DNA of 64,000 nucleotides from Candidatus Termititenax sp. (GTDB taxonomy: Bacteria > Margulisbacteria > Riflemargulisbacteria > GWF2-35-9 > DYQY01). Positions within the stretch are counted from its first letter, which is position 1; each line of letters opens with the position of its first letter. The position numbers were made by a program, and so were the translations under genes. This document shows, piece by piece, positions 56,484 to 64,000 of this stretch. Under the pieces are notes generated by a model, which did not search any database, was not told where the DNA came from, and worked only from the letters and a program-made list of their open reading frames with translations. The stretch spans positions 88,277 to 152,276 of the forward strand of contig DYQY01000005.1 in assembly GCA_020719045.1 (NCBI GenBank), read 5' to 3'.

Positions 56484-59231
56484 ATGTTAAGGAAAAAAAA
56501 CGAACTTCTTTTGGCCCGCAAGGTTCAAGAAATATCAAGAAATTATGAAGGACAAATAGATATAAGACAAATTCTCTTATATTTAATTACCTGTATTTCA
56601 AGAAATATTGATTTAGAAAACATTTTATTCTTACTACATAACTTAAACTCTGAAGAGTTTGAACTAAAAGAATCTATCAAGTTTAAGAAAAGATTCTTAT
56701 CCTTTTCGAAGAACGAAGCGTTTATTCAATATTTCTTTAACAAAAAAGAGCCACTTATTTTAAAGAACCTTCAAGTTGCTTACGAAAAACTAAGCAGGAG
56801 CTCGGATGCAAAGGAAACGAAAGTAAGCCTACTTGCTGCATTAATTGCTTCACTAGAGGAAATTCAGACAGAGATAGCAGTTCCTTTTTATGTAGATAAT
56901 GAGTGTATTGGTATTCTGTGTGTAGGAAAGAAAGTTGGCAAAGTGTTCTCTTCTGATGATTTGTTCTTTTTAAATGAAATGGCAATAGAGTTTTCTCAAA
57001 AGATTTATTTTGCTATGCGTTATGAAGAGGCGCTAACTAAAGAGAAAGAGATTACCTCTTTATATGAAGTAGGTAAGGTTATCAGTTCGTTATTTGATTT
57101 TAATAAGACTTTTGACATTATAGTTAGGAATGCTTCAATTATTTTGAAAGCGCCAAAGATTGTGGTTTTACTAAAAGATGATTCTGATAATGTTTTTAGC
57201 ATTAAGAAGGAGTTTGGTTTTACAGAGTTTCAGCTCGCAAGAATAGACGAAACACCGAAGTTTAGAGAATGTTTACAGCTATCGAATGATGTTTCTGAAG
57301 GCATTTTAGTAAAGAGTTACGAGGACAACGTATTCTTTGTGCAGTCATTTTTGCAGGATTTAGGCGTCTACTCTATGCTTTCTGTTCCTTTATATGATGA
57401 TGACCTTAACATTATTGGTGAATTAAGGGCAATGAGACCAATAACTCAGGTGTGCTTTACCAGAAGAGACTTAGGGATTGCATCAAGTTTAGCCAATAAC
57501 ATTGTTTTAGCGTTAAACAACTCCAAAAGATATCAGAAATCAGAGGAACATTTAATTGAGCTATCAACTGTATACAATGTTATCAAATCATTAACCTCTG
57601 AGTTTGAATTAGAACGAATAATGGAAAGAATTTGTTCGATTTTTACAGAAGAATTAAATTTCACGAGATCAATTCTGTATATGTATGAGGACAATAGATA
57701 TCTTGTTGCCAAAGCAGCAAGTAGATTAGATGATGTTTCCATTGAATCTCTTAAGCTAGACATTTCCAGAACCATAGAAGGTAAAGCGCTTATTGAAGGA
57801 AGAATCATCCAAATGAGCGTGAATGATTTAGATGATTATCATGATAAATCAATTGTTAATATTGGCATGAACAATTTTGTAGCAATCCCATTACTGCTAA
57901 GCAGCAAGAAAGCTATTGGCGTTTTAGTTATTGATATTGGACAGGATTCTACTAAACAGACGAACATCAGATTGCTAACTGCGATAGCTAACCAGTCTGC
58001 AGTTATTTTAGAAAATGCTAGGTTATATAAGAAGAGCGAAGAGCTAAACAAACAGCTTAGAATAGAACAATCAAGAACAGCAAAAGAACTACAAATGGCA
58101 AGATACATTCAACAGGGCATGTTATCTGCAGACTTGCCTAAAACAGAAGCAGTTAAGATAGCTGCTAAGAATATACCTTGTAGGTCGGTTGGTGGTGACT
58201 TTTATAACTTTATTGAAAGACCAGATAACAAGCTTGGAATTGTTATTGGTGATGTTTCTGGTAAAGGTATTCCAGCAGCACTGCTTATGACTATGACGAA
58301 TAGTATTTTTTCTGAGTATGGACAAAGATATTTATCAACAGAGGAAGTGCTTAATCATACAAACTTTGCGCTTCAGCATTATTTAAGTAAGTCACCAATT
58401 TTCTATGTTACAGCTTTCTATGGGGTAATAGACATTGAGAAAAATATAATTAGATACTGTAAAGCAGGGCATAATCCACCAATTTTATATAAGCAAGAAA
58501 CAAACGAGATTTTGTTTTTAGATGGGGAAGGAACATATCTTGGTACTTTTGATGAAGGTGGGTATATTGAGAAGAATGTTGTTGTTAGCAAAGGCGATAA
58601 GCTTGTTATGTATACTGATGGCATAACGGAAGTTCGTAATGAAGAGAAGAAGATGTTCACAAAGGAAAGACTAGCTAACTTAGTAAAGGAACACCATTCT
58701 TTACCAGTTGATAAGCTACTTAAGATTCTAATTAGGGAATCAGAAATCTATGGTGGTTCAACTGAGTTCGCTGATGATATTACTCTTGTTATTATTGATT
58801 TTGATAAGTTAGATCCAGTTGAAGAAAAAATAATTTATAAGGTTGATTACAAAATAAAGAGTACACTGGAAGATGTAAAAGTAGTAATTGCAGAGTTTTT
58901 AAAGAAGCTTCAAAAGCTAGAGATTAACAAAAGATTATTTAATCATATTAGATTAGCTTTGTCAGAAGCCTTGATGAATGCCTTCGAGCATGGTAATAAA
59001 AAGAATAAGGAGAAGTTTGTTTATCTTAAGGGGAAAGTTACAGATATGAAGATAGAGTTGTCTGTAATTGATGAGGGACTAGGCTTTGATATAAAGGGAT
59101 TGCAATTTTATGAGAATCAACAAGAGATTAATCATCGCGGAAGGGGTATAATGGCGATGATGGCTTGTATGGATAGTGTAAAGTTTAGTGAAAAAGGTAA
59201 TATTTTGACTTTTACCAAGTATATAATTTAA
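56484..59231 (+). CDS. multi-GAF / SpoIIE phosphatase / RsbW-like HATPase fusion protein
   Basis: GAF-like repeats; ARYIQQGML, VGGDFYNFI, IGDVSGKGIPAALLM, MYTDGITEVRN; HATPase ALSEALMNAFEHGN, DEGLGFD, GRGIMAM. Confidence 0.88.
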   Translation: MLRKKNELLLARKVQEISRNYEGQIDIRQILLYLITCISRNIDLENILFLLHNLNSEEFELKESIKFKKRFLSFSKNEAFIQYFFNKKEPLILKNLQVAYEKLSRSSDAKETKVSLLAALIASLEEIQTEIAVPFYVDNECIGILCVGKKVGKVFSSDDLFFLNEMAIEFSQKIYFAMRYEEALTKEKEITSLYEVGKVISSLFDFNKTFDIIVRNASIILKAPKIVVLLKDDSDNVFSIKKEFGFTEFQLARIDETPKFRECLQLSNDVSEGILVKSYEDNVFFVQSFLQDLGVYSMLSVPLYDDDLNIIGELRAMRPITQVCFTRRDLGIASSLANNIVLALNNSKRYQKSEEHLIELSTVYNVIKSLTSEFELERIMERICSIFTEELNFTRSILYMYEDNRYLVAKAASRLDDVSIESLKLDISRTIEGKALIEGRIIQMSVNDLDDYHDKSIVNIGMNNFVAIPLLLSSKKAIGVLVIDIGQDSTKQTNIRLLTAIANQSAVILENARLYKKSEELNKQLRIEQSRTAKELQMARYIQQGMLSADLPKTEAVKIAAKNIPCRSVGGDFYNFIERPDNKLGIVIGDVSGKGIPAALLMTMTNSIFSEYGQRYLSTEEVLNHTNFALQHYLSKSPIFYVTAFYGVIDIEKNIIRYCKAGHNPPILYKQETNEILFLDGEGTYLGTFDEGGYIEKNVVVSKGDKLVMYTDGITEVRNEEKKMFTKERLANLVKEHHSLPVDKLLKILIRESEIYGGSTEFADDITLVIIDFDKLDPVEEKIIYKVDYKIKSTLEDVKVVIAEFLKKLQKLEINKRLFNHIRLALSEALMNAFEHGNKKNKEKFVYLKGKVTDMKIELSVIDEGLGFDIKGLQFYENQQEINHRGRGIMAMMACMDSVKFSEKGNILTFTKYII

Positions 59232-59247
59232 GAAGGAGTAACAGGTT

Positions 59248-59583
59248 ATGAAACAGCTTATAAAGGAAAAGAAGGGGGAAGTTGTTATTTTCAAGATTGA
59301 TGGAGATGTTGAATTTGACGATTCTATTCAATTAAACGAAACATTTTCGCAGACAATAGCTGAAGGAAGCTCAAAAATAGTTATAGACCTTGGTGAATGT
59401 AATTACATTGATAGTTCTGGATTAGGTGCATTAGTTGAGGGGCTTAAATCAACTCAGAAAGCTAACGGAGATTTAAGGTTAGCAGGTCTTAATGAGGATT
59501 TTAAGGAAATTCTTATGATGACTAGAATAATTAAATATTTTCAGATATTTGATAACACTGAAAGTGCAGTAAGTAGCTTTTAA
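59248..59583 (+). CDS. STAS-domain anti-sigma factor antagonist
   Basis: IVIDLGECNYIDSSGLGALVEGLKST; SD aaggag. Confidence 0.93.
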   Translation: MKQLIKEKKGEVVIFKIDGDVEFDDSIQLNETFSQTIAEGSSKIVIDLGECNYIDSSGLGALVEGLKSTQKANGDLRLAGLNEDFKEILMMTRIIKYFQIFDNTESAVSSF

Positions 59584-59605
59584 TCGTTAATTGACTGGGG
59601 GGAAA

Positions 59606-61270
59606 ATGAAATCTTTAGACGAAGCATTAGTTGATGCTAATTTAGTTACTATTAATCAGCTCCAAGAAGTTTATAAGCAAATGGCTATCCAAAATCAAGG
59701 ATTAGTTCGTGCTCTTGTAAGTAATGGTCATTTAGATGAACTCCAATTAGCAATGTTTATGGCTAAGTTCTTAGATGTTCCTTTTATAGGCTTAGCAAGT
59801 AGAAAAACAGACAGATCAATCATCAATGTTTTACCAGAAAAAATTATAAGAAAACACATGGTTTTCCCAATGTTTAAAGTATTAGATTCTTTAACTTTAG
59901 CTATGTTAGACCCCCAGAGTAAAGAAGTTATAGATGAAGTTACTGCGTATACTAAATTAAGAATAGAACCAGTTGTTGCAACTTTTTCAGACTTAGAAGA
60001 AGTGATTAATAGATGGTTTGGTGCTAATACAACAATCAAAGACCTTATTGAAACATACAGCACTTCAGATATAAATTTATCTTTTGTTGAAGAGAATGCC
60101 ATCTTTAAGGAAAAAGATGAGCTTGGTCCAATTAATAAGCTAGCTCATTTAATTATTACAACTGCCATTAAGGATAATGCTTCTGATGTCCATCTTGAGT
60201 CAAAAGAAAGTGGTATGGAAGTAAGGTTTAGGTTAGATGGTGTTTTGCATAAGAAATGGTCATTACCACTTAACCTTAGTCAACCGCTTATTTCAAGTAT
60301 AAAGATATTAGCAAAGATGGATATTGTTGAACGAAGATTGCCACTTGATGGAAGCTTTCGTATACAAGCTGAGCAGAGACTTATAGATGTGCGTGTTTCT
60401 AGTTATCCAATGTTGTATGGTGAGAAGCTTGTGCTTCGTTTACTTGATCAAGATAACATGGTTTTTGATTTAGAGAAGTTAGGAATGGACTATGAGCTAT
60501 ATATTAAACTAAGATCAATAATTCAAAATAATTATGGGATATTTTTAGTAAGTGGGCCAACTGGAAGCGGCAAAACAACTACTTTATATTCGGTACTAAA
60601 TGAAATAAAGAGTAGCGACAAGAATATTGTTACAATAGAAGACCCAGTTGAGTACCATATAGACTTAATTAACCAAAGCGAGATTAATCCAAAGTGTGGA
60701 TTAACGTTTGCAAGGGGGCTTCGTTCTGTTTTAAGGCAAGATCCAGACATAATACTTATTGGTGAAATTAGAGACAAAGAAACAGCAGAGATAGCTTTTC
60801 AAGCAGCACTTACTGGACACTTAGTATTATCAACACTACATACAAACGATACAGCATCTTCTGTTGCAAGACTTATTGATATGGGTGTAGAACCATACTT
60901 AATATCTTCAGTACTACTTGGCGTGTTGTCTCAACGACTGGTTAGAAAAACATGTTCAAAATGCAGAGATATTTATACTTCAGAACAAGAGTTAGTTGAT
61001 TGGGGAAGTTTAAGTAATGATGATGTATACGTTAGAGGCAAGGGATGCAGTACTTGTAGAAGCACAGGTTATAAAGGTAGAACAGGCTTATTTGAACTGC
61101 TAACAATGGATGATACTTTAAAACAGATGATTAATAAGTCCATGTTTTCAGAACTTGATATTAGAAAATATCAAGAGTCAGTTGGAACAAAATTCCTTAA
61201 AGATGATGGTATTGCCAAGGTGCGACAGCAGATAACAACAATCGAAGAGGTAGCCAGAGTTGTTAGGTGA
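59606..61270 (+). CDS. GspE/PilB-family secretion ATPase
   Basis: VSGPTGSGKTTTLYSVLNEI, IEDPVEYHI, RSVLRQDPDIILIGEIRDKETAEIA, zinc tetracysteine motif. Confidence 0.95.
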   Translation: MKSLDEALVDANLVTINQLQEVYKQMAIQNQGLVRALVSNGHLDELQLAMFMAKFLDVPFIGLASRKTDRSIINVLPEKIIRKHMVFPMFKVLDSLTLAMLDPQSKEVIDEVTAYTKLRIEPVVATFSDLEEVINRWFGANTTIKDLIETYSTSDINLSFVEENAIFKEKDELGPINKLAHLIITTAIKDNASDVHLESKESGMEVRFRLDGVLHKKWSLPLNLSQPLISSIKILAKMDIVERRLPLDGSFRIQAEQRLIDVRVSSYPMLYGEKLVLRLLDQDNMVFDLEKLGMDYELYIKLRSIIQNNYGIFLVSGPTGSGKTTTLYSVLNEIKSSDKNIVTIEDPVEYHIDLINQSEINPKCGLTFARGLRSVLRQDPDIILIGEIRDKETAEIAFQAALTGHLVLSTLHTNDTASSVARLIDMGVEPYLISSVLLGVLSQRLVRKTCSKCRDIYTSEQELVDWGSLSNDDVYVRGKGCSTCRSTGYKGRTGLFELLTMDDTLKQMINKSMFSELDIRKYQESVGTKFLKDDGIAKVRQQITTIEEVARVVR

Positions 61271-62291
61271 TCTAGAACTCATGTGGTTTTTTAGGCAAGT
61301 TCAGTACTTGCTAAACAGTGGCATTTCTTTATATCCAAGTATCTCAATAATCTATAATGATGCAGAGGATAAGAGGATTAAGAAGGTTATCAAAGAAATT
61401 GTGCTTAGTTTAAAAGAGGGTAATACGTTTTCTAATGTTTTGCATGAGAAGTTACACACTGGAGTATTTATCACAAACATTATAAAGGTTGGTGAGCACA
61501 AAGGAACACTTGACCATGCCTTAAATAAGGCTATTGATTATTTGCAAAGAAAAATAGAGCTAAAAAGAAAGCTCATTAACGCAATTAGTTACCCAACGTT
61601 ACTTACAATTCTAAGTGTTGCAATTTTGTTTTGGGTCAATATTCAGATTATTCCAAATTTTCAGGAAGTCTACCAGCAGGCAGGCGTAGATTTGCCGTTG
61701 CCAACTAGAATCCTATTTTTTATGCACGGTTTTTTCGTGAATAATTGGTTGAGATTTTTGCTAATGTTTGTTGTTCTTATCTCTGTTAGTTTGTTTTTGA
61801 TTAGGAAAGATATAAAGATGTTTTTAGCTAAAACTCAGTTTGTATTGCCTGTTTATGGAAAGATATATTATTTCTTTACTATGCTAGTGTTTTTATCTGA
61901 TTTTGGTACGCTTCAACAGTCAGGTATTACTGTAATAAAGTCATTAAGGCTTAGTGTTGACTCTGTTACTAATATTTTCTTTAAGGAGAAAATGGAATTA
62001 GTTTACAACAAAGTACTTGAAGGTTCAAAAGTATCCAAAGCGTTAGAGGAATCAAAGTTTTTCCCAAACATGGTTGTTCAGATGCTGGCTATTGGTGAAG
62101 AATCTTCTGCTTTAGGAGATGTTTGTTCAAAGGTATCAGAACATTTAGATAACGAAATGGATGTTTTAATTCATCGGCTTATTGGGTTAATAGGACCAAT
62201 ATCGTTGGTGATAATTGGAGTATTTGTAGCATTTGTAAGTATTTCATTTCTATTGCCTTTGTTCAGGATGACATCAGTAATTCATGCATAG
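61260..62291 (+). CDS. type II secretion system F / PilC family protein
   Basis: LLNSGISLYPSISII, IKVGEHKGTLDHAL, MLAIGEESSALGDVC. Confidence 0.9.
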   Translation: MLGDLELMWFFRQVQYLLNSGISLYPSISIIYNDAEDKRIKKVIKEIVLSLKEGNTFSNVLHEKLHTGVFITNIIKVGEHKGTLDHALNKAIDYLQRKIELKRKLINAISYPTLLTILSVAILFWVNIQIIPNFQEVYQQAGVDLPLPTRILFFMHGFFVNNWLRFLLMFVVLISVSLFLIRKDIKMFLAKTQFVLPVYGKIYYFFTMLVFLSDFGTLQQSGITVIKSLRLSVDSVTNIFFKEKMELVYNKVLEGSKVSKALEESKFFPNMVVQMLAIGEESSALGDVCSKVSEHLDNEMDVLIHRLIGLIGPISLVIIGVFVAFVSISFLLPLFRMTSVIHA

Positions 62292-62586
62292 AAGAACAGG
62301 ATTTCTTTTATTAGAAGTTATTATTGTTCTATTCATTCTTTCTTTAGTGGTTATTCCTTGGACAACTTTTATGGGAGCAATCCAGAAAAATCAAACTAGT
62401 GAACAGCTAAGTGAATATTTCTTAACTAAAGAAGTATTTCTTAAAGCCTATAATGGTGAGATAGCCGAGAATAACTATGTTAGTGCTGGAAAAAAGTTTT
62501 CTATAATTAAGGAGCAGGATATGCTTTTTGTTCGTTTGATTGATGGAGAGATTGTCAAGGAAGAGATAAAGGGGAAGCTGCTATGA
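62284..62586 (+). CDS. pseudopilin
   Basis: RRTG/FLLLEVIIVLFILS class III signal with Glu+5. Confidence 0.8.
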   Translation: MHRRTGFLLLEVIIVLFILSLVVIPWTTFMGAIQKNQTSEQLSEYFLTKEVFLKAYNGEIAENNYVSAGKKFSIIKEQDMLFVRLIDGEIVKEEIKGKLL

Positions 62587-62849
62587 GAAAGGGAATAACC
62601 TTGCTTGAGACTTTAATCGTGCTTACCTTGTCAGCTTTTATTTTACCATTCTTGTTTAGAATGATTTCTACCACCTTTATTGTTGTAAGGGAGGAACTAG
62701 ACTCAAGGAATAAGCTAAAGAAAGACTTGGCTTTTGTTTTAGAAAAAGAAAGAGTCTTAACCAGTATTTCGGCATCAGAAAATATTAAATATTTTGTTAA
62801 AAAAGGTGAAGCAGGAGTGGAAATGGTGATTTTAGGGGAAGATAAATGA
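62583..62849 (+). CDS. pseudopilin
   Basis: MRKG/ITLLETLIVLTLSAF class III signal with Glu+5. Confidence 0.8.
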   Translation: MRKGITLLETLIVLTLSAFILPFLFRMISTTFIVVREELDSRNKLKKDLAFVLEKERVLTSISASENIKYFVKKGEAGVEMVILGEDK

Positions 62850-63004
62850 GAAAAGGTTATTTACTTCTGTATATGATGATTGTTTTGTTCCTGTTCGGTG
62901 TAACGGGACTGGGTTTAAGGAGTGTTTTATATTCAAAGCAAGCCATGATAGTTGACTTCATAGAGCAAGATAAGCAGATTATTATGCAGGCGACTGAGAA
63001 GTAA
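62846..63004 (+). CDS. very small pseudopilin-like protein lacking Glu+5
   Basis: ATGA overlap with upstream gene; MRKGYLLLYMMIVLFLFGVTGLGLR..., 52 aa (below ORF-track cutoff). Confidence 0.6.
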   Translation: MRKGYLLLYMMIVLFLFGVTGLGLRSVLYSKQAMIVDFIEQDKQIIMQATEK

Positions 63005-63068
63005 TGATTGCAACATGTAATGATTAGAAGTTATAAGATATAATATGTTTTATTAAGGAGATTTAACA

Positions 63069-64000
63069 ATGACAAAGAAAATATTAGTAACTGGTGGTTC
63101 AGGTTTTTTAGGTTCCCATTTATGTGAGAGACTTCTTAAGGAAGGTAATGAAGTTCTGTGTGTAGATAATCTTTTTACTGGTCAGAAGAAAAACATTCTT
63201 CCTTTACTGGATAATCATAATTTTGAGTTTATGAGACATGATGTTTGTTTCCCATTATATGTTGAAGTTGACGAGATTTATAATTTAGCTTGCCCAGCAA
63301 GTCCTGTCCATTATCAGTTTGACCCTGTTCAAACGACTAAGGTTTCTGTTTCTGGTGCTATAAATATGCTTGGGTTAGCAAAAAGAGTTAAAGCAAAGAT
63401 TTTGCAGGCATCTACTAGTGAAGTCTATGGTGATCCAGAGGTTCATCCTCAACCAGAGAGTTACAGAGGCAATGTAAATACTATCGGACCAAGAGCTTGT
63501 TATGATGAGGGCAAGAGATGTGCGGAAACTTTGTTTTTTGATTATTTCCGTCAACATAAACTTAGAATAAAAGTTATGAGAATATTTAATACTTATGGTC
63601 CAAGAATGCACCCTAACGACGGCAGGGTTGTCAGTAATTTTATAATGCAAGCACTTCATAATAAAGATATAACTATTTATGGTGATGGCTCACAGACAAG
63701 AAGTTTCTGTTATGTAGATGATTTAATCGACGGAATGATTAAGCTAATGAATAGTAGAGATGAGTTTACTGGACCAGTAAATATTGGGAATCCTGGTGAG
63801 TTTACGATTAAGCAACTAGCTGAGATGGTAATAAAACTTACTAATTCAAATAGTAAGCTTATTTATGAGTCTTTACCACAGGATGATCCTTTGCAGAGAA
63901 AACCAATAATTGATCTTGCAAAGAAAGAGTTAGGATGGGAACCAAAGATAAAGTTAGAAGAAGGACTTAAGAAGACGATTGCGTATTTTGAGGGAGTTTA
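63069..64000 (+). CDS. NAD-dependent epimerase/dehydratase, UDP-glucuronate decarboxylase-like (ends at or just past the window edge)
   Basis: [39 protein letters not shown] (YxxxK), [15 protein letters not shown]; final bases gttTA consistent with a stop one base outside. Confidence 0.92.
   Translation, partial: MTKKILVTGGSGFLGSHLCERLLKEGNEVLCVDNLFTGQKKNILPLLDNHNFEFMRHDVCFPLYVEVDEIYNLACPASPVHYQFDPVQTTKVSVSGAINMLGLAKRVKAKILQASTSEVYGDPEVHPQPESYRGNVNTIGPRACYDEGKRCAETLFFDYFRQHKLRIKVMRIFNTYGPRMHPNDGRVVSNFIMQALHNKDITIYGDGSQTRSFCYVDDLIDGMIKLMNSRDEFTGPVNIGNPGEFTIKQLAEMVIKLTNSNSKLIYESLPQDDPLQRKPIIDLAKKELGWEPKIKLEEGLKKTIAYFEGV

Noticed and set aside
1-64000. CRISPR arrays, tRNA or rRNA genes
   Set aside because: No regularly spaced direct repeats and no tRNA T-loop/acceptor pattern recognised; a tRNAscan/CRT run would be needed to exclude weak cases.

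Overview
The window is an AT-rich bacterial chromosome segment with mostly ordinary housekeeping content. I would guess a deep-branching, flagellated, little-cultivated lineage, but the taxonomy is not established. Core content: split glyS and glyQ; a minus-strand murE-murF-mraY-murD-ftsW-murG-murC-murB cluster; rpsF-ssb-ssb-rpsR-rplI; uvrC; envelope genes (EnvC-like, CtpA, divergent polysaccharide deacetylase, mltG); ruvX; alaS; nadK-recN; cheW; dgt; flhA-flhF-flhG-fliA; ileS; an LCP protein; ftsK; a partner-switching phosphatase/kinase plus STAS protein; and a gspE-gspF-pseudopilin cluster. Two small accessory islands (about 25.77-28.2 kb and 50.54-54.14 kb) carry a two-gene hypothetical cassette, an ORF6N gene and a single-chain restriction-modification protein. 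Strongest second-look observations: (1) a dispersed ~200-nt structured element in two copies (27320-27538 and 53951-54145), with conserved ends and a terminal hairpin whose stem differences are all compensatory; (2) a 37-bp exact direct repeat of the ruvX 3' end flanking the ORF6N gene, looking like att-type or cassette insertion at a gene end; (3) a recurrent TATAAT-N6/7-ATG arrangement suggesting many leaderless mRNAs; (4) three copies of a two-hairpin palindromic repeat; (5) AlaRS without its editing-side beta-barrel segment and UvrC without its C-terminal HhH domain; (6) a signal-peptide-less gene block next to flhA, including a transglutaminase-like protein whose C-terminus resembles type III needle subunits. 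All calls are by eye from sequence and the supplied ORF track; no database search or folding program was run.
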